From the NCBI GenBank assembly GCA_008638375.1, contig CM018043.1, positions 38,205,396-38,269,395 of the forward strand: 64,000 bases of DNA, read 5' to 3'. Shown in pieces: positions 50,201 to 62,070 of the stretch. The notes under the pieces are model-generated. The model did no database searches. It was not told the DNA's origin and saw only the letters and a program-made list of their open reading frames with translations. The position numbers and the translations under genes were made by a program. How positions within the stretch are numbered: the stretch's first letter is position 1; the number at the start of each line of letters is the position of its first letter. This DNA comes from Nyssa sinensis (taxonomy: Eukaryota; Streptophyta; Magnoliopsida; Cornales; Nyssaceae).

Positions 50201-53200
50201 GCCCTTAATTCACATAATTATACTTATGATAGTCAATGATATCAGATTAGCCTTTATTCGGCCTTTGCTTTGCATTTTCTATGCTTAGGGGTATTTTGGT
50301 CATTTTATATTTTATGATATTCTAACTCTGAATCATTATTTAGTCACAGTTACGAGTTCACAGCCATTCGGGCTTCCATTGGTATCAATTTCGCCCAATT
50401 TGGACTTTATTTGGGCTTCGTACTATATTAAGGCATTTTGGTAATTTTACATCTTATGATGGGACCAGCCCGAAGTCCCCGGATGTCCAATCTGACATTT
50501 TTCGTTGTGTCCGGAATGTCCAAAAATATTAAAATAGCCCTTTATGGATATCAGTTTGGGCTTTATTTGCTTTATTTATGGCCCAGGGGTGAAATAGTCA
50601 TTTTACCCTATTTATAAAATAATTTTATTAATTATTTAATTATTAATTATTTCCCAAGGGTATATTTGCATAAAAATCCCAAGAATTGGGCCAGAATAGA
50701 ATATTCAGAAGGTTTGGGGTCAAACTGCAATTTAGTAAAGTTAGGGTTTAATTTCTTTTCATTTCAACCCTTGAACCACTGGGTTCTTGGTTTAAAACCC
50801 TAGATCACCCCACAGACCCTGTGAACCAGCCAGTTCAGGTAACTCATATGAACCAGAATAGGATGTCTCTGATACATGGGTTATCCATATTTTGGTTATC
50901 TTAAAACCTGATTTCTGATTTATTACTTTAGTATCCAAATAACCCAAATTGAACTTAAACCAAACAGTAAACGACGTCGGTGTGTTAACCTCATTTGCGC
51001 TCGTTCAGGTCTTGACCCGACTCGACTCGACCCAAGGTTTTATCCAAGAGGACCCATATTCTGGTTACTGTTCTGACGTCGTTTCAGGCGCCGGTCGCCG
51101 GAACTGTGACATTTTCTCTACTATTTTTTATAGTTTCAACGTTCATTTTCACAGATTTTTACATCAAATCATTTCTAGGGACCTCAACAATCATTTGGGA
51201 TTGTTTTAAACCTTGAATAGCCCAATTTTTGACACCCATATGGGTTTTCTGACCATGCATCAATTGGTCGTAAGATGGTCATTTCTTCACCATTTTTCAT
51301 AATTCTAACTGTTTTAGAATCCTAATAGAATTTCCTACCTTATTTCATTCACAAAATCAAGGTTAGTTCAACTTGATATTTTCCTGATTCTGGCCGTGAA
51401 TTACAGAGACAATATTCTGAGTTTTCTTTCAATTTTTCTCCTGATTTTTGGTTCGTACAAGAGGAAGAATTCAGCACATATGTCACGACCCAAAACCCAC
51501 CCTAAGGTTGTCCTAACTTTTTCCATTCCTGTATCATAGTAATAATGTGTAATGTACTAAAAATTTAAAACAATAATCAGCGGAAGTCTTATCAATACAA
51601 TAATCAACGGAAGTCTTTAATATATCATATGGTTCTACAAGTGTCAATTTAAGAACTAAACATAACCAAAACCCGTGGGTGGTGAATACATGGGAGAACT
51701 ACATCATAGATTGGTACATTTCCTCAAAATGTCCTCATACGCTCTCAGATTCTTATTGGGGTCTTGCAAGGTCACTACCTAAAAAATGGTAAATAATATG
51801 GAATGAGCTACAAAAGCTCAGCAAGTAAACTCCCATCTCCGACACTGGTATCGGTGATCATAAAAAAATATGAATCCATGAATATGAATATGAATATAAT
51901 AGCCAATCATAAGAAAAGAGATGTTGTGATAGCCAATGAGAACAGTTGTCATAACAGCCAATAAACAGTGAGGGTCACAATGGTCAATAATGAGTAATGA
52001 ATATAACATCAACATGGAACTCTCAATAACAATGTATCAACGTGAATGTACTTCCTCAATAAATCGATCACAATCAATTCAATAAAGAATGTTCACTCAA
52101 TATAAGATAAATCATAAGGGATAGTGTCATTCAACAATCGTAGTCATATCAATCACATAAGAGATGCATTTACACTGTGTCAGGGTTTGGCACACCCTTT
52201 GTAACACCCCGACTCGAGTTAGCTAGTACCTGACCCGAGTTGGACCGGGTCATAATATGTAATCTCGAACCAAAAGTTAATTTAATAAATATTTGAGGTC
52301 CAGTTCAATTGCTTCGAATATACGAGAATTGTTATACAAAAACTCGATGCTTATAAGTGACAGTACACATGAGTTAAACATGTGTATGTTTGGATATATA
52401 AAAATATCAAAAATAAATTATACAGGTGGAGAATATAAGATAATAAAATTTAAAGAAGGCAAGCGATATTAAATTGCCCAAATAAATTTGTAAGTCAAAG
52501 ATGGTCCAAACGATTTGATTCTGAAACCGAGACGGGAAAAAAAAATCAATAGAATGATATTAATATAAAATAAAATAAAATACTGATAAATAAATAAAGA
52601 TCAATAAACAAATAAAATAATAATAATAATATAAATAAATGAATGTAAATATACATATATGTTTATACAAATATATGTATATATATATATCAAGATATAT
52701 ATATATATATAAATTTATATATATAGGTGCCGTGTGTGCGCAAGTGAAATATATCAATATATACATATATATGTATATATATATATATATATATATCTAT
52801 TTATATGTATATATGTGAGTGCCGTGTGTGCCAATAAAACCATGTGAGCACATGGTTTGTAAAAGGGAAGCGTGGCTGAAGTGCGTGTCACAATGCATGC
52901 AATATATATTAACAGGTGGCAAACACCATGACTCAAGGACTGCACACTAGCATACAAGACTGACCCAAGTGGCAAGCCACTGATCTAAGGTCGGTGGGGG
53001 AAGAAAATTAAATGAGAAATAAATTAGAGATAAACAGAAGGAAGGAAACCGAGGCGCAAGAAAATAGAGAGAGGGAGTCGAGAATTGCAGAGTAGAAATG
53101 AGCATTTCTGTTGTAAATTTTGTGTTTAAAGAAGGCAGCTTCTAAGCGGTGCTTGGTCGTTGAGCTGGAAATTCGAGGTTGGGATCGTTGCGGCTAAGTC

Positions 53201-54519
53201 GGACCGTCGGGTGGAGATTGAGCGAGATGGATCTGCTAGTCCAGTCGCGTCCGTGTTGGAGATGATGTTTTTGGAGTTGTGGATGTTTGGTTAATGGGTA
53301 TGTTGACTGGAGAAACATATATATGTGTTTGTGTAGGCGGTGTAGCAAATCGACGGAAGAGGGGTAGGCCATGTCGTTGGTTTGTGATTTGAGTTTGGTT
53401 TTTCTTTTGTAATGAAGCTGCTTCGTGACGGATACGGTATGGGTTGGAAAAAGTAAGAATCAATTGGGGATTTTGGGTGATAATTAAAGAAGCTAGCAGT
53501 AGAAATGGCATTGAGTTAAGGCAAATTTGTACGCCAGAGCAGAGAGTTGCGTGTCTACTGTTGGGACGTGTCGACTTCGGCCATATCACCAGATCGTGGC
53601 CTGAATTGAGTTCCTGCTTCAGGTTTGGCTAGTCCGGTGGTCATGGGTTGGTTCAACAGAAGATGGTGGACTGTGATGAGACGTTATTTCGAATGTTTTG
53701 GCGATGTGTGCTGATAACTCAGGTGGCCATAAAATAAAAATTGGGTTGGCATTCATGGGGGAAGGGCAGCAGCGCTCACTCCAGCAGCAGGGGTTTAGTA
53801 CGGCTCTTACAGTCGGTTTTTGATTGGTAAGAAAATAGAGGAAATGGTGAGTTTAACAAGGGAATCGCTATGAGTGGTTGAGGTAAGAAATGCTCAATTA
53901 TCAGAATAAGCAAGGGCTAATGCAGTCCACTGTCCAGAAGTGCAGTGGTTTCGGTTTGAGTTGAGAAAGATTAAATGGTAGTAAGCATGTAAATTGGGTA
54001 TACTTAATGTCAATGGTTTGGTTAGGGGCTTGTGACACTCGACTGCAAATTCTTTAAAGGCTGACGGTTGGAGTGAAAGTGTACAGTCTGAATGGGACCA
54101 CCAGAAATGTTTCACTGAAAAGAGAGATCTCACTGAGTTTACGTGAATGGAATTCAAAATGGAGATAAGTGTTATATAGAGGGACGTCAAAAAGGAAAGA
54201 GAAGGACATCTGACTTTCTCGATTTATTAAAACGTAAGTAAAATCCGATCTCTGTACGTGGCAAAGACCTAACTGTGTTATGCATGTGTTGCTTGTTATT
54301 GTTGTATTGTGTTATGCCATCAGATGTTATTAAATTACATTGATGCTTGTTCTAGTTCGTAAAGATTATTGAATCAAATGCCATGTTTTGAGCATATGAT
54401 TATTATATTTTTGGATTATGATGCTTAAATATTGCATCGTCATAAGTTATACTCTGGACGAGAATTCTGATCATTTCATACATCAGTAAATAACTATAAA
54501 CCACTATTATTATGAGAAG

Positions 54520-54732
54520 TAGGTCGGGTCTACATGAGCAATTCAGACGGTAGTTTCTGATTGCAAAAGGGTATGGCTGGATCCTACTAAAGGGTGTAGG
54601 CTGGGTGTACATGAGCATGGCAGATAGAGAGATCTGGGTGCAAAAGGGTATGCTGATTCCTACGGTAGACTGGGTATACATGAGCAAGTCAGGTGGTGAG
54701 ACCTGTTTGCAAAAAGGTATGCTGAGTTCTAC

Positions 54733-54735
<3 letters not shown>
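54520..54735. repeat. Degenerate ~70-bp tandem repeat in E1
   Basis: GGGTNTACATGAGCA followed by GCAAAAGGGTATG and CCTAC-type wording recurs near 54530, 54604 and 54670. A similar layout to the GGTTACTCATG repeats of C1, but not the same sequence. Confidence 0.6.
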
Positions 54736-54768
<33 letters not shown>

Positions 54769-54954
54769 TCATGGGAATCATTCTACACATCATTGCATTT
54801 AATTGTCATTGCCATTATCATGTGATGTAACTTACTGTTGTTGACATTATATTATCTGGTTGGGTTACTATATTGCTATAATCCATGTATCTTGATTTAG
54901 ACCCCTTCATGTTGACCTGTCCTTGATAGAGTAAAGGACTACTTACTGAGTTTT

Positions 54955-57771
54955 TGTCACACCCCGAATTTCTGTAAACCTGAGGCGCGACTGACGAGAC
55001 AGAAAATAAAATAAATAAAAGGACAAATGTAAATAAATTCACTAAACAAGCATCCATTCCCATCAATACATAAAATAACATAAAATACATTTCACAACTG
55101 CATTGTTCATAGGTCATTCGGGCTTAAGCCCTTACATTACAAAACATAAATCCCATGGACCAAAAATATACTAAGTGCTTCATCCTATCAAGGTATCATT
55201 GAGTCTCAAGTAGCTGGAGTATCCTCATCTGAAAAATGTTGCCCACGAATGGGTCAGCTCAACTGCTGGTATGATGAAGTGCTAATGCAAGAAATAAAGC
55301 TAAGGCGTGGCATGTGCAAAGTGTACATTTATATCTAAATGTCATTCAAAGCATCGCAGTAATATATGAGTGGTATGCATGACGCACCCATGCACAACTC
55401 TATGCCACACCTATGTCTCATTTACGGGTACTCCCCGATGGCTCGAAGTACCAATGCAATGGCCAATTTTGGGTTTTTCACCACAGGATCTACACCCTCA
55501 TAATGCATAGCACCACGTGCTCAACTCACGCCATGTTCTCAAGGATTCACCATATGCCAATATGCTAATGTAATCTCAATGAACATGGTTTTCAATAACA
55601 TAGCATGCTCGGACAATAACATATAAATCATCAGTCAGTTCCATATGTATGCATATCTCATGTGTTCATATATCATAGTTCATGTTCTTCACTTTACTAA
55701 ACTCTCAAAGAACGCAAGTAACACATAAACATGTGAACAACCAACTTCAAATTATCAAGTAAACACATTCCAAATAAACATATAAATCATTCTAGTCATT
55801 CACAAAATATTCCTAACTTAACTTCATTTCTAACATTAGCAAAACACCATACCTGTTGGGTTGGTCACAACCCAAGTAAACTGCGCTCGTAATGTAGTGG
55901 CTAGTAGTGAGAATGTGGAAGGATCAGACTGCCTTCTCCTTGCCTTTTCGTGTCCCTAAAATCATAACAAGTGACTTAGTTCATTTGTTTTCTAAATGAT
56001 GCTATTCAACAAATTTTATGTCTTTATTTTATAAGTTTCTATTCTACTAAATTAAACTCTACTATTGAGTCCAGGACGTCGAAGAAAATAAGTTTAGGCT
56101 TTCGTATAACTCAATTCGGACATCTGGGTTCAAAAGGGCAAAACAGTCATTTTGCACTTTTCACGGGTCCTTACATTTCGTGACCTCTTTTCACAAGTCG
56201 GACTCCACTGTTGAGTCCGGAATGCTCGAGATAATAAAGTTTCACTATTTGTTTACTTAATTCGGAGTTCGTTTGACTGTGCTTCAATTCAGGGGCATTT
56301 TGGTAATTTTAAAGGTTACTACGGGTCTTTTATTTTTTGAGACTCCGTCTCGTAAAACGGACCTCACCATTGGTCTCAAAATGGTCGAGATAGTCAAAAT
56401 ACACTAATGACTTGTCCCATTTGGACTCCGGGTTATTTTTGAATATGTAAATAATTAAATTAATTTAATTAACTAATAATTAATTAATTTAATTAATATT
56501 TTATTAATATTTTATTCTGGTGAGTCAAATTATAATAACTAACAGTTGGGGGGTCAGTTTTTAAATTTCGAAAGTCTTGGGTCAAAGTTAATTCCCAAAA
56601 AGTTCAAGGGTTAATTTGTAAATTCCAATTCTCCTATTCTCAATTCGGTTACCCAAACAGGGATTAGTCCAGAACAGGGATAGGATATCCCTGTTCCTGT
56701 TTCAATTTCAATTTCAATTTCTTACACTCGTAGCCAAACAGCCCCTTTCCATCTTTTAATTTAAAACAACAGGGCGACACGTGGTAGGGGCGGATCGCCC
56801 AAGCCCGACCAGAACCCGAACCGGACCCGGACCCGGACCCGGACCCGACCCGGCCGTCCCCCCTTCTTCCCCGTTTTTTCGGCGATGCACCAGTAGGGTT
56901 CCGGCGCCTTCTCCAGCGCCGGCGACATTTTTCTGGTGGAATTTTTCATGTTTTTAAAATGTGGTTCTCTTCGATTTTTCACGTAGATTCCATATCCAAG
57001 GTTGGTTTTGGGTCTAAGCCACTAGATTTTCACGAAATAGGGTTCAAAGATTCCGGTCAACCCTCCGGCCGACCCTACTCTTTCATTTTCTTGACTTTTT
57101 GGTCACGGTTCAACCTCCATTTTTATCCTAATGGGTTTCTGCACCTCCTAAGGTTCGTTCCCTACCATTTAAACCGAGTTCTACACATAAAATGTCAAGA
57201 CCCACCTCCCATAACCGAGACCTACAACTCGAGTTTTCTCCCTAGTTTCTCGACCATTTTATCTCATTCTTTTTGCATTATTTTCCTTATAACATGCTCT
57301 TTAAGATCATATACATCAAATTAATTATCATGCTTTTAAAAAAATAAAACAGAACTGGGTCACTTACGGTTTTTGTTGGGTCTCTCTCTCTAGCCGTGCA
57401 CCTCCTTCACCCTCTGGTTCCAAGCTTGATTCAAGCTCCAAGACTCCTTCTTTCCAGAACTCTCTCTCTCTCTCGCTTTCTGTTTCTCTTTTCTTTCATT
57501 TCTCCTAACCGAGACCAACATATATCACTCACACATCAACTCCCTCACGTCACCCCCTGCACAGCCCCTTTCCTTGACCCTTCTCCCCTCTGCTCAGCCA
57601 CCCTTGCTCTTCCCCAATGCAGCTTTGCATTAAATGCAAAGCTGCCCAATATATACCTATATATATATATATATATACCACTCATCACACACACACACTA
57701 GACACACACTCACACGACACCACACACACACCAGATCTGTTGCACACACACACAGTGCACACATGCACTGT

Positions 57772-57811
<40 letters not shown>

Positions 57812-58014
57812 CACATATACATGTACATACATTATTCTATACATATACATACCATATATACATAACTCACATTTAAATTTTTCTAATAATAATAATAACA
57901 ATAATAATAATAATAATAATAACCATAACCATAACATTATTAATTAATTAAAAAAAAAATTTAATAACCAAGAAAATTTTATATATAAAAAAAAAAAAAT
58001 TTCAGGTTATTACA
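54955..58014 (-). mobile_element. C3: family C solo LTR
   Basis: Plus-strand ends are TGTCACACCCCGAATTTC and TTTCAGGTTATTACA. GTTTT at 54950-54954 is repeated exactly at 58015-58019. Length is 3,060 bp. It holds the CCCACGAATGGGTCAGC segment shared with C1 and C2, the arrayed module (55990-56420) also found in families A and D, a purine/pyrimidine-skewed GACCCGGACCC run (56820-56850), and CT, CA, AT and (AATAAT)n microsatellites toward its right end. No internal domain. Confidence 0.94.
57655..57925. repeat. Microsatellite cluster in C3
   Basis: AT runs (57660-57677, 57771-57799), CA-rich DNA between them and an AATAAT run (57885-57921). Short ORFs are simple-repeat translations. Confidence 0.9.
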
Positions 58015-59299
58015 GTTTTCATAGCTCATCAGATACTACATAACATTTTGCAGGTAAGGCCGCCATTGTTGAATATAGGGATCAGAATCCCGAATGGGTG
58101 TAGGATTGTTGTAGATTTGATGTACCATAGGGATATTTTTGATAGTAAAGTATAGTACTTGTCCTATGTTCTCCCATCACTCCGCGTCCTGAGGATAGTT
58201 ATATTTGGAAGTCTTTGGGTCTGTAAAAAAAAAATATATATATATATATATATGAACTTTAGTATTATAAATGAATGAAAATTTTATTCAAGTCTTCCGC
58301 TGCATATTTAAATTCTGACTGCATATTAACTAACTCACATATAAATGTCGAGTTAAAGTGAAAAGGGAAAATCGGGTTCGGCCGTCGGGTCGGATCGGAG
58401 TCGCGATGCCAGATCCGCACAGGGTGGGTTTCAGGTCGTGACACCCTCAGTCTTTTGGGGCCCGGCATACCCCCAAATGAAAACTCCAATGAATTGCCAT
58501 ATGTCCGTTCACGGACTTAACCCGTAAGTTTCTAGTAAATCAGAAAGCATCAGATGGATATTGTGACTGAGCACAAATTTGGTATTCATAACATACCATG
58601 ATTATTAGTAATTCCATAAGAGTATAAAAATGGAATATCATATATTCAGTAAAGACATAATAGTAGGCCTTTCAAGGCATAGTATAACATGATGACAATG
58701 ATATAGCAGTCAATCAATGTCCACAAGATAGAACAATATCACAGTGTGGAAAATAATAATATCTGGTACGTTCAAGAGTACAAGTTCGATAGTAATAGAA
58801 TAAACAAGGCTTGGAAATACAACATGGAAGATAATAGGTTTTACTTACCTCTAAATGCGTTCCTAGATTAGTATCTAGTGATTTTGCCCTTTCCTTTTGA
58901 ATCCCCTATACATCAATAAATACGTCTCAGTTTTAATGCTATGCATCAAATTTTATGCCTTGCTACTACAAGTATCTCTTTCACTAATTTAAACTCTACT
59001 ATTGAGTCCAGAATGCCGAAAAAAGTTGGTTAGCCTTTCGCAGAATTCCATTTGGATTTGGGTACCATTAGGGATATTATGGTCATTTAGCATTTCTACG
59101 GGTCTTTATTTTTCGGGGCTCCATCTCGTAAAACGGACCCTTCCATTGGCCTTAGATATTCGAGATAATAAGGAAATACTATTCATTCATTTAATTTGGA
59201 CTACGTATCAATTATTTCTATTTAATTTTATTATTGGATTTATTTAATTTATTTATTTAATTCGTTAATATATATTCAGTCAACATATAACCACACGTG

Positions 59300-59392
59300 A
59301 GGCCATGGCTCAGTGGTCCGTGTATCAGGGTTTAAACATTTTCTTTGGTTCGGTCTTGGCTTCGATTCATGGGGGCAGCAGCCCCCGTTATT
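59300..59392 (+). other. tRNA-like sequence in A3 (possible SINE insertion)
   Basis: ATGGCTCAGTGGTC (about 59305-59318) contains a perfect A box (TGGCTCAGTGG). GGCTTCGATTCATGG (about 59358-59372) is close to a B box. The spacing suits a tRNA-derived Pol III promoter. It is followed by a GGGGGCAGCAGCCCCC palindrome and a T-rich run. Family A LTRs elsewhere lack it. No clear target duplication was found, so identity as a SINE is tentative. Confidence 0.5.
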
Positions 59393-61296
59393 TTTTTCTT
59401 TGATTTCCTAATCCAAACAATGATTACCCCTTAACCAAGCATAGGATATCCTCATTCCCCCTTATCCCCAATTTCAAATTTAAAATACTTGAAGCCAAAC
59501 AGTTCCCTTTCACATATATAATTAAAACAGAAACTTTAAAACGATGTAGTATCAATACCCTGTGACCCAACACGGTGTCGTTTTGAATCTCACTGTTCAC
59601 TGTCACCCCCGTTTTTCTGGTGACACACCAATAGGGTTCTGTCACCTTCTCCGATGATGGCAACTTTTTTCGATCACTTTTTCAACCTAAATTGAATGCA
59701 GTTCTCTTCACATTTCCATGGGGATTTCAAATCTACCTTTAGTTTTCCATTTAGACCTCTCTAACCTCACGAATAGTGAGATTAATAGCTCCGGCCGATT
59801 CTCCGACCAAGCCTTCCCTCTCAATTTCGTGACTTCTGAGTCACTGTCCAAGGCTAATTTTTATTCTAAACATGATAGAGACCCATTGTTAATAGTTCTA
59901 CATTCATAAGACTAAGTTTAACACATGAAATCTCCACAACCTGAATTATCCATAATAACCTACAACTACTGTTTTCTACCCCATTTCAGAACCTTTTTCA
60001 TTGATTCTTTTTGCTAAATGATCCTAATTACATGCTTATCAAGACCCTACACTTAAAATTGAACGAATATACATGAATCATGAAAAATAGAGGTGAGCCT
60101 CACTTACTCATGTGAGCTTTTGGCTCGCAGATTCCCCCTCCTTTTCTTTCGGTTTTCTTCTTCTCCTTTACTTCTGAATATCATAAACTCTCTCAGCTTC
60201 TTGGTTTCCTTCTTTCTTTTTTGATTTCTCTCAAAATCCACCTTGGTATTTATAGGGGAATTTTCCCACTTGACCACTTGCTGCGCCTACAATTTCCCTC
60301 TCTCTTCCTCCCTTCCTTGCAATCATCCTTGACTGCTTTACCACCGCTTCTCATCTCTCTTTCTTCCACGTCCATTTGACACACACACACACACACACAT
60401 ACACACACACATATATATATATACATAATGCACATCACATGCCCTTCCTTGTGTCGGCAGTCCACTGCCCTTCCAACACACACACAAACACACACTTGAC
60501 ACACACACACAGAGTCATTCATGCACACTTCCATGCAGCATGCATGGCAATCCATTTTTCCTTTCAAATACATACATATATGTATATATTATACTATACC
60601 GTATATATATACGTATATTTATACCTCACCTATACATACATATGTATTCATATATACACATTTCTACAAACATGTACATACACTTATTTCCAATGACCTA
60701 TACCTATATGTACATGTACACATGTATGGGTTTTCATGTGCACGCAGTACGAGACTTGGTCCTAGGTTGCTCGGGTGTCGCCCGGCACTGATTGTACAAA
60801 ATAAACCGTTCACCTTCCAAAATCACTCAGTCCATATAATATCATGATATAAAGCCTTAACAGCTCGGGTTACAACTGGTATTACACTACTAGACCCGGT
60901 CTACCTCAGTTTACGTGCCATATCCCGGGTCAGGATATTACAACATACCTTGGTCTTAGGCCCAACCTTGGAAACTTTCATCTCCCTCCATCCATGGTAG
61001 TTTGCACTGTTGGTACAATAACTATTTCTTTCCTTTCTTTTTTTTTTTTCTTTTTTTTTTTTTCAGTTTTTCTCTCTTTCTCCCTCTTTTCTACTTTCTC
61101 TTTTCCTTGTCTCAATTTTGGATGCTTACAAGTTGGCTGCCATATCTATATATAGGTGTAAAGTAGAATTTTCTAGATTTCCATAGTCAGCAATCACTTG
61201 GCAGCTTCTTGAGGTGCTAAAAGCTTCATGCTAGAAGCTTCTTAGTTTAGATTTATTGTATATGTATGGCTTCTAGAAGCTACCCCTTTCCTTCAT

Positions 61297-61330
<34 letters not shown>

Positions 61331-62070
61331 TTATACAGACTTATATATATTATATTATATACACGTTCCTACAAGCTGTAATTTATATATATCTTATATG
61401 GCATATATATATATATATATATATATATCTATTATATACATCATGCTCACCTCACCCTTTTCCAACAGCTTTTCATATGAAGCTTTCCTTATGTATATTA
61501 TATATATATATATATATGATATATATTTTTATTCTCCAAGGCATGTACCTTACACATAAAATATACAGGGTATGTATATTTTATTCTACCTCTATACGTT
61601 ACATAGGATACGTAGAGGTATACTTCACATTAGGTATACAGTACCGTATTTGATATTTATTTCGTACCATATTAATTTATGAACTGCTAACAAGTGTGGC
61701 ATAAAGCCAGGGCTCGGTATCATTATTATTTATTTTACCGAGTTTGGGTTCTTATTTGTGTCTTATACTATATTCATATTATTTTCATAATTAATTCTTT
61801 GTGTCAGTCCCATTTATTCATCTTGGCATTCGGTTGACCGGGTTGTCTATTTTCCGGGCATACACCATCTTTGGTGTTTTGAATTTATTTCATATTTTCT
61901 GATAATTTATCCCATTTGTATGAGCTCAGTTACTATTTTAGTCATATTAAATTTTTGGGGTATTACAAGTTTGCCTTTGGTTGGTCACATTGTCAGTAGG
62001 GAGACCGGCAATGTGACTAACTGGCATCACATCTTTGACATCCGTGTAGGGTGGGGTGTGGGATGTGACA

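Larger units (their letters stand above)
52200..58443 (+). mobile_element. E1: family E solo LTR, split by C3
   Basis: Starts TGTAACACCCCGACTCGAG and ends GGGTGGGTTTCAGGTCGTGACA. Flanks are CCCTT (52195-52199) and CCCTC (58444-58448), a TSD with one mismatch. Own sequence is 52200-54954 and 58020-58443, about 3.18 kb. The end is family A/D-like, the start is B-like, and the middle differs from both: AT microsatellites (52640-52800), a GGCAAGCCACTGATCTAAGG segment, then a GC-richer part (53140-54200) with short ORFs of unknown meaning, then a TACATGAGCA-type repeat (about 54530-54720). This is the only copy of the family in the window. Confidence 0.82.
51481..60942 (-). mobile_element. A3: family A solo LTR, split by E1
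   Basis: Plus-strand ends are TGTCACGACCCAAAACCCAC and CGGGTCAGGATATTACA. ACATA at 51476-51480 is repeated exactly at 60943-60947. Own sequence is 51481-52199 and 58449-60942, about 3.21 kb. It has the family landmarks TGGTGAATACATGGGAGAAC (about 51687) and GGCCCGGCATACC (near 58458). The head near 51500 lacks about 50 bp present in the other copies. A tRNA-like stretch (59300-59392) stands where other family A copies have AT-rich DNA. CA and AT microsatellites lie at 60379-60423 and 60480-60510. Confidence 0.92.
49771..61967 (-). mobile_element. B3: family B solo LTR with large internal deletion, split by A3
   Basis: Plus-strand ends are TGTCACATCCTACACC and TTTTTGGGGTATTACA. AGTTT at 49766-49770 is repeated exactly at 61968-61972. 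Own sequence is 49771-51480 and 60948-61967, about 2.73 kb, half the usual B length. Near 49845 the sequence jumps from the terminal segment to a point matching about 7910 of B1, removing roughly 2.8 kb including the satellite. The right part (61020-61700) holds poly-T, CT and AT runs and no gene. Confidence 0.88.
47711..62070 (+). mobile_element. B0: family B LTR, left part outside window, split by A0 and B3
   Basis: Own sequence in the window is 47711-49770 and 61973-62070 (61968-61972 is the B3 target duplicate). It matches B2 in order: GGGTAAAATGATGATTTTACCC head, arrayed modules, the ATTATTCAGGATATGCAAGG motif (about 48610), a TTCTGTTCTGATC-type satellite (48770-49330), TTTTTCAGGATTTATCTCCA, and the end GTGGGGTGTGGGATGTGACA. 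It ends in the RNase H coding region of the Sirevirus remnant, so it inserted there. The start and left TSD are not visible; ACTCG (62071-62075) should recur at its left flank. Confidence 0.82.

Noticed and set aside
53142..54190. ORFs of 76-117 codons in the GC-richer part of E1
   Set aside because: No domain, no splice or codon pattern that I can support; possibly captured DNA but nothing shows from what.
59300..59392. A functional tRNA gene
   Set aside because: A and B boxes are visible but no complete cloverleaf or anticodon arm; treated as a tRNA-like remnant.
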